DNA from: Agreia bicolorata
GTDB taxonomy: Bacteria; Actinomycetota; Actinomycetes; Actinomycetales; Microbacteriaceae
DNA: 64,000 nt
Direction: 5' to 3'
Assembly: GCF_000938265.1 (NCBI RefSeq)
Contig: NZ_JYFC01000003.1
Location: 248,001 to 312,000, forward strand
The notes under the pieces are model-generated. The model searched no databases. It worked only from the letters and a program-made list of their open reading frames with translations, and had not been told where the DNA came from. Shown here in pieces: positions 33,334 to 42,529 of this stretch. Within the stretch, counting starts at the first letter, position 1, and every line of letters begins with the position of its first letter. The translations under genes and the position numbers were made by a program.

Positions 33334-34395
33334 TCAGGAGGAAGGAACAGGCCCCGTCGTCGACCCCACGTGCAGTTCACACGTGAACGCGATCGGGGTA
33401 TCGGGGCGGTCTCCGGCGAGCAGTGCTGTGACCGCGGCTCCTGCGGCGTGGCCCTTCGCGCTGGCGGGCTGCACCATCGTTGTGAGGTCGTGCGCGAAGC
33501 CGTCGATGCGGATTCCATCGAAGCCGATCACGCTCACATCGACACCGACCACGAGGCCGAGCTCCTCGACCGCCTGGATCACTCCGATCGCGAGCAGGTC
33601 GGCCTGTGCGACGATCGCGGTCGGGCGCTCCGACGCGGCAACATCGAGCAAGGCGAGCGCCGCACGGCGACCGTCCTCGGGCGTGTTGTGCACCGACGAC
33701 CAGGCCGGCGCATCCGGGTATATCTCGCGCGTGCCGAGCAGCCGCTCGCGAGTGACCGACACGGCGATTGGGGTGTCTTCGGTGACCGGGCCGGCGGGCT
33801 GGCCGTCGGCCGTGCCCAGCGTGGCGATGCCGACGCGCTCGTGGCCCAGCGACTGCAGGTGGCGCGCGGCGACGACCGACGCGGCGCGGTTGTCGAGGGT
33901 CACCTCCACGAGCTCGGGACGCGACGGCCCCTCGACCGACACGACCGGAATGTCGCGGCGACCGAAGACCTCGATCGAGTGATCGACGCGGGTCGAGCAT
34001 CCGAGCAGGATCACGGCATCGACGGCGGCCGTGTCGATCGTGGCCGCCCCCTCGCCCGAATCGGTGAGCAGCAGCAGGCCGGCGCCCTGCGGGCCGAGCG
34101 CGGTGGCGACTCCGTCGAGGGTGATGGATGTCACGGGGTCGCGGAATGCATACAGCAGGCTGCCCTCGAGAACCACGCCGATCACGCCGCTTCGCCCCTG
34201 ACGCAGCGAGCGTGCCCGAGGGTCTGGACCGTCGTAGCCCAGCGAAGCCGCAGCGGCGAGCACGCGCTCGCGCGTCGCATCCGACACGGGGCCCGAGCCG
34301 CTGAACGCGATCGACGCGGTCGAAACGGAGACTCCGGCGGCCTTCGCCACATCTGCGAGAGTGGGACGGCGGGTGTGTTGATCGCTCGCGGTCAT
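33334..34395 (-). CDS. LacI-family transcriptional regulator
   Basis: 353 residues from the ATG at 34395. HTH: TLADVAKAAGVSVSTASIAF (residues about 11-30); hinge region ends RARSLRQGRSGVIGVVLEG. The effector domain is periplasmic-binding-like (HLQSLGHERVGIATLG, VSVIGFDGIRIDGFAHDLTT). TACGCT lies 6 nt before the ATG, a leaderless-type start. It is divergent from an MFS gene with a perfect 14-bp palindrome between them, and probably represses that MFS and itself. Confidence 0.92.
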   Translation of the reverse strand: MTASDQHTRRPTLADVAKAAGVSVSTASIAFSGSGPVSDATRERVLAAAASLGYDGPDPRARSLRQGRSGVIGVVLEGSLLYAFRDPVTSITLDGVATALGPQGAGLLLLTDSGEGAATIDTAAVDAVILLGCSTRVDHSIEVFGRRDIPVVSVEGPSRPELVEVTLDNRAASVVAARHLQSLGHERVGIATLGTADGQPAGPVTEDTPIAVSVTRERLLGTREIYPDAPAWSSVHNTPEDGRRAALALLDVAASERPTAIVAQADLLAIGVIQAVEELGLVVGVDVSVIGFDGIRIDGFAHDLTTMVQPASAKGHAAGAAVTALLAGDRPDTPIAFTCELHVGSTTGPVPSS

Positions 34396-34401
34396 GTTGG
34401 T

Positions 34402-34407
34402 AGCGTA
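34402..34407 (-). promoter_or_regulatory. -10 box (TACGCT), leaderless-type, for LacI gene
   Basis: On the minus strand TACGCT is followed by 6 nt and the ATG at 34395. There is no Shine-Dalgarno sequence. It lies next to the operator at 34409. Confidence 0.5.
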
Positions 34408-34408
34408 G

Positions 34409-34422
34409 TCGAATCGATTCGA
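34409..34422. promoter_or_regulatory. Perfect 14-bp LacI-type operator
   Basis: TCGAATCGATTCGA is fully self-complementary with the central CG usual for LacI-family sites. It lies between divergent LacI and MFS genes and directly abuts the LacI -10 box. Confidence 0.75.
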
Positions 34423-34462
34423 TTTCGCGCGATACCGCTCTCCAACGTATTCAGGACACACC

Positions 34463-35701
34463 ATGACCACACCCACGAGCGACGTCGCCGTGCACGCCCC
34501 GCGTACCCTCATCGCCTGGCGCAACGCGGTCTTCGTGATCTTCATCCTCAGTGGCGTGAGCGTCGCCAGCTGGGTCGCCCGGCTTCCGGCGGTGCGCGAC
34601 GGGCTCGAACTGAACACGGCCAACGTCGGTGTTCTCATCTTCGGCATGTCGGCCGGATCGGTCGTGGGACTCATCGTGTCGCCGGCCATCCTGAACCGCT
34701 TCGGGCCGCGCGCGGGCATCACACTCTGCATCTCGCTTGTCTCGGCGGGCCTCGTGCTCATCGGTGTCGGCGGCGGACTCGTTCCCAACGTCACCATCGC
34801 GTTCATCGGCCTGATGATCTTCGGCTTCGGCAACGGAGCCTGCGACGTGATGATGAACGTCGAGGGCGCCGCCGCCGAGCGGGCCATCGGCAAGACGCTT
34901 ATGCCGCTGATGCACGCCATGTTCTCCGGTGGAACCGTTCTCGGCGCCGGCATCGGCGCCGTCGCCTCGGCCCTCGCCATCCCGGTCTTCGCTCACCTAG
35001 TCACGATCGCCGCAATTCTCGTGGCGGTGGTGATCGGTGCCGTGCGTTTCATTCCCCACGATCTGGATGCCGCCGACCAGGCCGAATCGGCAGGCTCGGC
35101 CCCGCGCATCCCGCTCGGCCAACGTCTCAAGGCGAGCCTCGCCGTGTGGGCCGACGCCCGCCTGCTGCTCATCGGAGCCGTTGTACTGGGCATGGCCTTC
35201 GCCGAGGGCAGCGCCAACGACTGGATCGCGATCGCCACCGTCGACGGCCACGAGCAGTCGAACACCACGGGCGCCATCGTCTTCGGCATCTTCGTTGCCG
35301 CCATGACCGTCGGCCGGGTCGCGGGCGGTCCGCTGCTCGACCGCTTCGGACGTGTTCCGGTGCTGCGCGCCACGGTGGTCGTCGGCGTCGCCGGGCTGCT
35401 GCTCTTCATTCTCTCGACCGACCTCTGGGTCACCATCATCGGCGCCATCCTGTGGGGCATCGGCGCATCGCTCGGCTTCCCCGTGGGCATGAGCGCGGCG
35501 GCCGACGACGAGAAGAACTCAGCCGCGCGCGTGAGCGCCGTAGCGATCGTGGGCTACACCGCGTTCCTCGCGGGCCCGCCGCTGCTGGGATTCCTGGGCG
35601 AGCACTTCGGCATCCTGAACGCCCTCTACGTGATCCTGGCGCTGCTCGTGCTGTCGTTCTTCGCGTCGCCGGCCACCCGCGAGCGCACGTACGCGAAGTA
35701 G
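34463..35701 (+). CDS. MFS transporter (FucP/YbjJ-like)
   Basis: 412 residues, 12 predicted helices, starting after AGGA. The N-terminal block SVASWVARLPAVRDGLELN and helix content are like the YbjJ/MFS_1 transporters; the second half has GRVAGGPLLDRFGRVPVLRA. It resembles the frameshifted MFS at 49045 along its length (compare SSWMVRLPGIREGLDLS). The LacI repressor next door probably controls it. Substrate unknown, possibly a sugar. Confidence 0.88.
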   Translation: MTTPTSDVAVHAPRTLIAWRNAVFVIFILSGVSVASWVARLPAVRDGLELNTANVGVLIFGMSAGSVVGLIVSPAILNRFGPRAGITLCISLVSAGLVLIGVGGGLVPNVTIAFIGLMIFGFGNGACDVMMNVEGAAAERAIGKTLMPLMHAMFSGGTVLGAGIGAVASALAIPVFAHLVTIAAILVAVVIGAVRFIPHDLDAADQAESAGSAPRIPLGQRLKASLAVWADARLLLIGAVVLGMAFAEGSANDWIAIATVDGHEQSNTTGAIVFGIFVAAMTVGRVAGGPLLDRFGRVPVLRATVVVGVAGLLLFILSTDLWVTIIGAILWGIGASLGFPVGMSAAADDEKNSAARVSAVAIVGYTAFLAGPPLLGFLGEHFGILNALYVILALLVLSFFASPATRERTYAK

Positions 35702-35702
35702 A

Positions 35703-35861
35703 CCCGCCGGGGCCGTCGGGGTGCACTACCAGACCGTCGGCTACCTCGAGCGGGGCGAATACAGCCCGAGCCTCATGCTCGCCTTGCGCATCGCCGACTT
35801 CCTGCGATTGCCGCTCGATGCCGTGCTCTCGCTGCACCCGTTCCCCAGCAGCACTAGGTGA
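35703..35861 (+). pseudogene. C-terminal fragment of a short XRE-family regulator
   Basis: In frame with the stop at 35859-35861 one reads AVGVHYQTVGYLERGEYSPS followed by LMLALRIADFLRLPLDAVLS. This is the recognition helix and C-terminal half of the ~70-residue XRE regulators that normally start with a RERGWSQAELA-type helix. The first 20-odd codons are missing and the frame runs back into the MFS stop region. A GTG at 35721 exists, but a protein from it would lack half the HTH. It stands before a small membrane protein gene, the usual partner of such regulators. Confidence 0.7.
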
Positions 35862-35925
35862 AGATCCATTCGTCGGTTTGTCCGGCGATGACTCCGCCGT
35901 GCGAACCGCCTGACAGACTGGCGAC

Positions 35926-36474
35926 ATGGAACTGGCCCAGGCACAAGCAGATGTCCGACGCATCTATCGGGGAGGCTTCTCCGGATCGCTCGTGTCATCG
36001 GTGATCTGGTTCGCCGCCTCGGCGGTGTTCCAGTGGGGCTCTCAGCCGGCGGCGATGGCTGTGCTCTTCTTCGGCGGGATGCTGATCTTTCCGCTCTCGA
36101 CGCTTGTCTTGAAGATCATGGGCGGCCCTGCGGCACTTCCGAAGGGGCACCCGTCGATTGCATTGGCGATGCAGAGCGCCTTCACCGTTCCGCTCGGACT
36201 CCTGGTCGCGATCACGCTCGGCACCATCGAGCCCTCGCTGTTCTTCGCCGCATCCTTGATCATCGTCGGAGCGCACTACCTCACGTTCATCTCGCTCTAC
36301 GGAATGCGACTGTTCGGCGTGCTCGCGGGCGCGCTCGTCGCCATCGGCTCACTCGCGTTGTTCGTTCTCCCCGGTCTGCGAGACTTCAGCGGCTGGGTTG
36401 GAGCGACGGTTCTTCTGGCCTCTGCCCTTCCGCTGTACCTGTCGGGGCGTGAGCCGACGCGCATCGCGAACTGA
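35926..36474 (+). CDS. Small membrane protein (DUF7010-like)
   Basis: 182 residues with six hydrophobic segments and an N-terminal soluble stretch [20 protein letters not shown]. The pattern fits the DUF7010 membrane family ([34 protein letters not shown]); function unknown. CAGACT lies 6 nt before the ATG, so it may be leaderless. Its ancestral regulator is probably the broken XRE fragment just upstream. Confidence 0.65.
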   Translation: MELAQAQADVRRIYRGGFSGSLVSSVIWFAASAVFQWGSQPAAMAVLFFGGMLIFPLSTLVLKIMGGPAALPKGHPSIALAMQSAFTVPLGLLVAITLGTIEPSLFFAASLIIVGAHYLTFISLYGMRLFGVLAGALVAIGSLALFVLPGLRDFSGWVGATVLLASALPLYLSGREPTRIAN

Positions 36475-36484
36475 GCCGACCCCG

Positions 36485-36490
36485 TACTCT
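36485..36490 (+). promoter_or_regulatory. -10 box (TACTCT), leaderless-type, for nucS
   Basis: TACTCT ends 6 nt before the GTG at 36497, with no Shine-Dalgarno sequence. It selects this GTG among the in-frame starts. Confidence 0.55.
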
Positions 36491-36496
36491 GGGTTG

Positions 36497-37192
36497 GTGC
36501 GTCTCGTCATTGCGAACTGTTCCGTCGACTACGCAGGGCGTCTCAGTGCGCACCTGCCCCTGGCCACCCGACTCCTCATGCTGAAGAGCGACGGGTCGAT
36601 CCTGGTGCACTCCGACGGCGGCTCGTACAAGCCGCTCAACTGGATGAGCCCGCCCTGCTACATCACCTTCGACGAGCCCGACCAGGTGCAGGTGGATGCC
36701 GGCATCACCCAGGTCTGGAAGGTCACGCAGAAGAAGACCGACGACGTTCTGGTCGTGAGCATCTACGACGTACTGCACGACTCGTCGCACGAGCTCGGCA
36801 TCGATCCCGGCCTGCAGAAAGACGGCGTCGAGGCGCATCTGCAGAAGCTGCTGGCCGAGCAGATCACCCTGCTGGGCGACGGGCACACGCTCGTTCGCCG
36901 CGAATACATGACCGCCATCGGGCCCGTCGACATCCTGGCCCGCGATTCGGTCGGCGCGGCCGTGGCCGTCGAGATCAAGCGCCGCGGCGACATCGACGGG
37001 GTCGAACAGCTGACCCGCTACCTCGAGCTCATGAACCGCGACCCGCACCTCTCGCCTGTGCAGGGAATCTTCGCAGCCCAAGAGATCAAGCCGCAGGCCC
37101 GCACGCTGGCGCAAGACCGCGGCATCCGCTGCGTCGTGCTCGACTACGACGCTATGCGCGGCCTCGACGACAGCGACTCCCGACTCTTCTAG
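36497..37192 (+). CDS. nucS: Mismatch-specific endonuclease NucS (EndoMS)
   Basis: 231 residues. NucS makes double-strand cuts at mismatches and replaces MutS/MutL repair in Actinobacteria lacking them. N-terminal DNA-binding/dimerisation domain: [37 protein letters not shown]. The nuclease core has [20 protein letters not shown], giving the Asp and E-x-K catalytic residues, then [12 protein letters not shown]. The C-terminus ends DSRLF, resembling a beta-clamp-binding tail. The 54-codon-longer reading frames upstream are rejected. It is followed 8 nt later by an SseB-like gene. Confidence 0.93.
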   Translation: MRLVIANCSVDYAGRLSAHLPLATRLLMLKSDGSILVHSDGGSYKPLNWMSPPCYITFDEPDQVQVDAGITQVWKVTQKKTDDVLVVSIYDVLHDSSHELGIDPGLQKDGVEAHLQKLLAEQITLLGDGHTLVRREYMTAIGPVDILARDSVGAAVAVEIKRRGDIDGVEQLTRYLELMNRDPHLSPVQGIFAAQEIKPQARTLAQDRGIRCVVLDYDAMRGLDDSDSRLF

Positions 37193-37200
37193 GAGCCCCC

Positions 37201-37617
37201 ATGGCCAAACGCGCCGTTCCCTTTCCCCGCACGTACATCAATACCGCCGTTCGCGACGCCCTCGCGGCGTTCGAGGCCGAGCCGAGCGTGGCCGGCATCC
37301 AGAAGGTCTTGTCGCTCGCGACAACGGGCGGGCTGGTCGTGGATGTCACGGGGTCGACCCCCGCATCCGGCCCGCGTGTGCGCACACTCACCTCCACAGA
37401 CGGCCAGCTGGTGCTGCCCCTGTTCACGAGCCTCGCGGAGCTCGGGCTCGCGGTGCCGGAAGCCGAGCGCGCGGAGGTGCAGGGAACGATCCTCGCGGGC
37501 CGCGACGCCCTCGCGATCGTGCAGAGCGCCGACATCGTGGCCGTGCAGTTCGACCCGGGCAGCCGCCAGGTCATCGTGAAGCGCGCCTTCGTCGACGAGG
37601 CCCTCGCAACCCGCTAG
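37201..37617 (+). CDS. SseB N-terminal-domain-like protein
   Basis: 138 residues with AGGAG before the ATG. The sequence INTAVRDALAAFEAEPSVAG followed by a small beta-rich core (GQLVLPLFTSLAELGL, LAIVQSADIVAVQFDP) matches the SseB N-terminal domain pattern found in many actinobacterial proteins of unknown role. It is probably co-transcribed with nucS (8-nt gap). Convergent with the glycan locus. Confidence 0.72.
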   Translation: MAKRAVPFPRTYINTAVRDALAAFEAEPSVAGIQKVLSLATTGGLVVDVTGSTPASGPRVRTLTSTDGQLVLPLFTSLAELGLAVPEAERAEVQGTILAGRDALAIVQSADIVAVQFDPGSRQVIVKRAFVDEALATR

Positions 37618-37677
37618 CCAACTGCGCCCGGGGCGGACAATATGTACACACTGACTGCAGCGGCACATACTGGTGCG

Positions 37678-39411
37678 TCAGGACAGGGTTATGCGGAGGG
37701 TCGACGGCGTCAGAGTCGAGCCGGAGAGAAGCAGCCTGGTGCCCGGAATATCGTCGTTGCCCCCGACGTAGCCGAAGATCTCGCCCTCGTCGAAGTCAGG
37801 ATAGACGTCGTCGAAGCCCGCAGCCTCGATCGTGGCGCCGGAGCCTCCGCCGAAAGCAGCGACCTCGGCAGTTGCCCCGCTAAGCCACCAGCCCGTGCCT
37901 GCATCGACACCGCTGAGAGGCTCCGCTCCGCTCACGGCGAGCTCGCCGTCGAAGACCAGCTCCACGGCGTAACGAGTCGCGACGCCCTCGAATGAGAAGC
38001 CGAGGCTCACCCCCCGGTCGTCGACGGTGGCGGTCACGACCGTGGTCAGCGCCATGGCATCGACCGAACGATTCTCGAAGTCCATCGACGCGAAGTAACG
38101 CCCCTCCGACACCGGCTCCGACAGGTCTCGTGGCGACCCGACGGGCAGTGGCTCGTAGTAGCCGGAGCGGCGCGTCTCGCGAAGTACCGCACCATTTTCG
38201 ATGCGGTCCAGGCTCTGCGGCCGGATGCACCCTATCGAGAAGAAGGTCGGGGCGAGCCGAACGGAACGAAGAACCGCACTGCCACGACGCGCCCTCACCA
38301 GCGTCGCCGAGTTGGCGAGACCGGAGGAGATGCGCCCGGTGCGCGAGAAGTCGCTGCCGGCGAAGAGCGACGCCGACACAGACCCCCTGCGCACGCGCAA
38401 CAGCTTGCTTGCCTCATAGAACGTCTCATGGGCGAGCGGCGCTTCGACGGCAAGCGGCAGACGCCGACCAATTGCGGGATGCCGGAGGAGTTCCGCGAGG
38501 TGACGCCCGGGGTGTCGCAGCCCTCTCGAGACGATCCCCGCAGCCAGCCCGGCCAACTCGCCGTCACCGTGCTCGATCGCCAGCTGCCGAAGCGGAGACA
38601 GAAAGAGCTCGACGTCGTAGCCGAGCCGCTGGTCCTGTCTGCGGGAGTGCACGTTCTCGACCTCGCCGTCGTCTTCGACGAGTGCCACATAGGCCCGGAG
38701 ATTGCGCAGCACAACGTCGCGAAGCTCCGGCTTGTCGAGGTCTCGGGCGATGTTCAGAAGACTCGGATTCGTGACCTCGGCCGCGTAGATTCCGCTTCGT
38801 TCCGAGTACAGTCCGTCGGCGTCGATGTCGATGCCCTCTGCCAGCCAGAGCTCCGCGCGAGCGCGCACCTTGGCATCCGGCCAGAGCGCATTGAGGCCGG
38901 CGAGCGCGCTCGCCACCTCCCAGCGGTGATTGGGGGTGTGCACACCCCCGGTAGCCAGGGCCGGTGCCGCGCGCATCGCGATGTCTTCGAGTTGCGATCG
39001 GATGCTTGACCAGGGACCCCGCAGAGAGTCGCCGGCGCCGTCGATCAACGACACTGCCGAACAGAGATCATTGATCGTGAACGCGGTGTCAGGGGGCGAT
39101 TCGAGATTGCCCTCGCTCGAAAATAAGCCACCGACGCCTTGCATGCCCGCGAGGGCATATACAAAGCGCTCTGACGCCTCGAGCCATCGGGGGGGCTCCT
39201 CTCCCTCACCCGCGATGTCTGTCGCCACGAGCACGAGCACTGCGCGCATCAACTCGCGATGCCCCCAGCTCGCCATGTCGTCTGCGTCGGTCGACGCCAA
39301 CTGGGCGGCTTGAACGAGGGCGCCCTGAAACAGATCGGAGACGAAGTCTTGGTCGACCAGGGCCTCGTCCTGTCCGATCATATGCAGAAGGGTTTTGCTC
39401 GTTATGCTCAT
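37678..39411 (-). CDS. Uncharacterised protein of glycan locus, likely (alpha/alpha)6-toroid (heparinase II/III-like)
   Basis: 577 residues, no signal peptide. The first 330 are helix-rich with the conspicuous block GGVHTPNHRWEVASALAGLN (His, Asn, His, Arg, Trp, Glu), as in toroid polysaccharide lyases and related families. An Asn/His/Arg-rich site follows near VENVHSRRQDQRLGYDVELF. The last 200 residues are beta-rich. Its ATG overlaps the stop of the GH38 gene upstream, so the two are translationally coupled. Role unknown: a lyase, hydrolase or epimerase on mannose-containing oligosaccharides in the cytoplasm is possible. Confidence 0.65.
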   Translation of the reverse strand: MSITSKTLLHMIGQDEALVDQDFVSDLFQGALVQAAQLASTDADDMASWGHRELMRAVLVLVATDIAGEGEEPPRWLEASERFVYALAGMQGVGGLFSSEGNLESPPDTAFTINDLCSAVSLIDGAGDSLRGPWSSIRSQLEDIAMRAAPALATGGVHTPNHRWEVASALAGLNALWPDAKVRARAELWLAEGIDIDADGLYSERSGIYAAEVTNPSLLNIARDLDKPELRDVVLRNLRAYVALVEDDGEVENVHSRRQDQRLGYDVELFLSPLRQLAIEHGDGELAGLAAGIVSRGLRHPGRHLAELLRHPAIGRRLPLAVEAPLAHETFYEASKLLRVRRGSVSASLFAGSDFSRTGRISSGLANSATLVRARRGSAVLRSVRLAPTFFSIGCIRPQSLDRIENGAVLRETRRSGYYEPLPVGSPRDLSEPVSEGRYFASMDFENRSVDAMALTTVVTATVDDRGVSLGFSFEGVATRYAVELVFDGELAVSGAEPLSGVDAGTGWWLSGATAEVAAFGGGSGATIEAAGFDDVYPDFDEGEIFGYVGGNDDIPGTRLLLSGSTLTPSTLRITLS

Positions 39412-42400
39412 GCGTTGTCGGCCTTTCGGATGCCGTCGGCTGGCTGGATGCGGAGGGTGACGACCTCGAACGGCCTCAGCTCCACAAGGAACCCGCCGCC
39501 GGGTTCGCCGAGAAGCACGTCGGCATCACCGATCGGCCGTTCGAGCAGATCCACGATCGTGCACGACTCCGTCGCGAAGCCAGTCTCGATCCTGACACTC
39601 GATCGCCGCCCCTCGCTCTCGTACAGCCGCACGATCACGTCGCCCGACGCATCCGCCGCCAGTTTCACCGTCTCTGCGATGACCGATGTCGTGGAGCCGC
39701 TCGTGGGCGAAATAGCAGCGACGAGCCGAGGAGGAACGTGAGCTCCGCGCACGATCCGCGTCGGCGCATCCGCCGCTCGCCCAGCCTTGATGGCATCGGC
39801 GATGTCGGGGGCCACAGTGAGAGTGCTGGTGATCGTGTGCAGACCCTGATCGGCCTCGGGGTCGGGAAAGGTCGGGGCACGCAGCAGGGACTGGCGCACG
39901 ACGGTGACGACGCGACCATCGTCCACCTGACGTGTGACATCGTGACCGTAGAGCCCATCGTTGGCCACGGCTGCGCCGAAGCCAGGCTCGCCGACATGCA
40001 CCCAACGGTGAGCGCACACCTCGTAGCGGGCCGCGTCCCACGATGTGTTCGTATGCACCGGGCGCGTCACGTGGCCGAACTGCGTCTCGTAGGCGGCCGC
40101 CGGCGCGTGCAGATCAAGGGGGAAGGCGAGCTTCAGCAACTTGCGACGCTCGTGCCAGTCGATCTCCGTGCGAATGCGCACCGTGGGCTCGGCTCCATCG
40201 AGCTCGATGCGCTGGGCGACGCTGCTCGAACCGAAGCTCCTGCGAACGAACACGGCGTCGCCCTCGCGCCAGACGGTTCCCTCGACGAGGTCTCGGGCGC
40301 TCGCCCGATACGATGCGTCGAGATCCCAGGCATCCCACTGGTTCGGTTCGTCTCTGTGCAGCTGCAGCAGATTCGCCCGCCGCCCGTCGGCGATCAGGTT
40401 GCGCCCGGTCCCCTTGTCGATCATTCGACTGATCGTGCCGTCGGCCTCGACCACGACGAGTACCACATCGTTCTCGAGCACGAACGAGTCGGCATCGGTG
40501 AGCACTGAGTCGGCAAGAGCTGAGGGGCTCGCGCTGCTCGTCGTGCCCATCGCACCAGGCGACTCTTCGTCGACGACACGGCCCGAGCGCGCGGGAACGC
40601 CTCGCACGGTGACCGACGAAGCGTTCAGCGCGATCGCCACATCGCCCTCGCCGGTGAGGTGCCGCAGTGCGGTCGTGATGATCTTCTCGGCCCGCTCCGT
40701 GACCTCGGCGTGGTTGGCCTCCGCCTCACGGTGAACCCAGGCGATGGCCGTTCCGGGCAGGATGTCATGAAACTGCAGGAGCAGAACGGTACGCCACAAC
40801 TCGTCGAGCTCGACGCCGGGATACGACGCGCCCGTGAGCACGGTGGCCGCGGACGCCCAGGTCTCTGCCTCGGCGAGCAGTCGCTCGTTGCGGCGGTTGC
40901 CCCGCTTGGTTCGGGCTTGAGAGGTGAAGATGCCCCGGTGGAACTCGAGGTACATCTCTCCCGACCAGACGCTTGGGTCGACATATTCCGCCTCGGCCTC
41001 GGTGAAGAACTCTCGCGCCGTAGCGAAGCGCAGCCTCGGCGATCCCTCGAGATCTGCCTGCAGCCGACCCGCCGCCATCATGTCGCGAGTGGGCCCGCCT
41101 CCACCGTCTCCGTAGCCGAACGGCATAAGCGAGGTGCTCGCCATTCCGTGATCGCTGAAGTTGCGATTGTCGCGGGCCAGTTCGGTGGGGCGCATGTCGC
41201 CACTGTAGGTATTCACCGGGGGAAAGTGCGTGAAGATCCGCGAACCGTCGATGCCCTCCCAGACGAAGGAGTGGTGAGGCATCGCATTGGTCTCGTTCCA
41301 GCTCATCTTCTGGGTGAAGAACCAGCGCAGGCCGGCCTGGCGCAGCAGCTGCGGCAGCGCACCGGAGTAGCCGAACGAGTCCGGCAGCCAGCCGACGTCT
41401 GCTGCTTCACCGAACTCCTCGACGAAGAAGCGACCGCCCTCGAGGAACTGACGCGCAAGCGACTCTCCGCTCGGCATCGTGACGTCGGATTCGACCCACA
41501 TGTTGCCCACGGGCACAAACCGCCCCTCGCGCACACGAGCGGCGAGGCGCGAGAACAGCTCCGGATCTGCGACCTTCACCCAGGCGTACTGCTGAGCCGA
41601 CGAGCAGGTGAAGTTGAGCTCGGGATCACGATCCATAAGGTCGAGCACATTGGAGAAGGTGCGGATGCACTTGCGCACGGTCTCGCGGGTCGGCCACAGC
41701 CACGCGGAATCGATGTGAGCGTGACCGGTCGCCACGATCCGATGAGCGGAGTGCGCTGCGGGCGCCGCCAGAACGGGCTCGAGAACAGCCCTCCCCGCCG
41801 ACACGCTGCCGCCGAGGTCATCGGGATCGAGGGCATCCAGCGCCGTGCCGAGGGCAAGAAGGATGCGGAGTCGGCGCGGGTCAGACTCGGCGAGTTCGGC
41901 CATCAGCCCCCTCAGCACCCTCAACTCAAGCTCGAACGACTCGAGCTCGACATCGATCAGTCGCAGCTCGAGCGGGCCAATCGTGTAAAGCTCGCCCGAG
42001 GGGGCGGTGCTGCGGTCACCGAAAGGAGTCGGGGCAAAGGCCCGCTGACTCTTGAAGTCGTCGCCGCCTGAGAGATCGGGATTGGACGCGGCCTCGACAT
42101 AGAACTCGAACGTCTCACCCGAGAGCACGTCGAGCGGCACATGGTGGTTGCGTGGTTCCAGCCCCTTGACCGCACGGCCCGAGGGAGTGCGAACGAGTCC
42201 CTCACATTGGAAGCCCGGTTTCGACTGAGAGAACCCGAGGTCGAGGGAGAGTTCGACGCGGTAACGACCCCCCTGCGCCAGCCAGTGTTCGGGTACCGCG
42301 CCAGTGACGTGCAACCAGGTCGTGCCCCACGGTTCGCCCCACCGGGTGCCTCTGGCGACCGGCGTGAAGCTCGCGTCACGTGCTGCCGAGAACGGCACCG

Positions 42401-42524
42401 GTTCGCCGGAAACCGTCCAGGCACCGGCCTCCACCGGAATGGACTGGGAGACGATTGCCGCGGGCAGAAATTCGCCGAGAAAGCGATCGACCCTCGCGGC
42501 GGACTTTTCTTGATCGAGGTGCAT
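39408..42524 (-). CDS. GH38 alpha-mannosidase
   Basis: 1038 residues, typical bacterial GH38 length, no signal peptide. The catalytic domain starts at about residue 270: VATGHAHIDSAWLWPTRETV supplies the zinc His-x-Asp, and GWLPDSFGYSGALPQLLRQA contains the Asp nucleophile; FFTQKMSWNETN and GNMWVESDVTMPSGESL are other active-site blocks. An N-terminal beta domain and a C-terminal beta-sandwich complete the fold. It removes alpha-mannose from imported oligosaccharides. It is placed between the ABC permease genes (5-nt gap) and the toroid-like gene (ATGA overlap). Confidence 0.95.
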   Translation of the reverse strand: MHLDQEKSAARVDRFLGEFLPAAIVSQSIPVEAGAWTVSGEPVPFSAARDASFTPVARGTRWGEPWGTTWLHVTGAVPEHWLAQGGRYRVELSLDLGFSQSKPGFQCEGLVRTPSGRAVKGLEPRNHHVPLDVLSGETFEFYVEAASNPDLSGGDDFKSQRAFAPTPFGDRSTAPSGELYTIGPLELRLIDVELESFELELRVLRGLMAELAESDPRRLRILLALGTALDALDPDDLGGSVSAGRAVLEPVLAAPAAHSAHRIVATGHAHIDSAWLWPTRETVRKCIRTFSNVLDLMDRDPELNFTCSSAQQYAWVKVADPELFSRLAARVREGRFVPVGNMWVESDVTMPSGESLARQFLEGGRFFVEEFGEAADVGWLPDSFGYSGALPQLLRQAGLRWFFTQKMSWNETNAMPHHSFVWEGIDGSRIFTHFPPVNTYSGDMRPTELARDNRNFSDHGMASTSLMPFGYGDGGGGPTRDMMAAGRLQADLEGSPRLRFATAREFFTEAEAEYVDPSVWSGEMYLEFHRGIFTSQARTKRGNRRNERLLAEAETWASAATVLTGASYPGVELDELWRTVLLLQFHDILPGTAIAWVHREAEANHAEVTERAEKIITTALRHLTGEGDVAIALNASSVTVRGVPARSGRVVDEESPGAMGTTSSASPSALADSVLTDADSFVLENDVVLVVVEADGTISRMIDKGTGRNLIADGRRANLLQLHRDEPNQWDAWDLDASYRASARDLVEGTVWREGDAVFVRRSFGSSSVAQRIELDGAEPTVRIRTEIDWHERRKLLKLAFPLDLHAPAAAYETQFGHVTRPVHTNTSWDAARYEVCAHRWVHVGEPGFGAAVANDGLYGHDVTRQVDDGRVVTVVRQSLLRAPTFPDPEADQGLHTITSTLTVAPDIADAIKAGRAADAPTRIVRGAHVPPRLVAAISPTSGSTTSVIAETVKLAADASGDVIVRLYESEGRRSSVRIETGFATESCTIVDLLERPIGDADVLLGEPGGGFLVELRPFEVVTLRIQPADGIRKADNA

Positions 42525-42529
42525 GGGAG

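Noticed and set aside
33286-35913. 875-codon open frame on the plus strand
   Set aside because: It is antisense to the LacI gene and out of frame with the MFS gene, is extremely Arg-rich and shows no domain. It is a GC-rich shadow.
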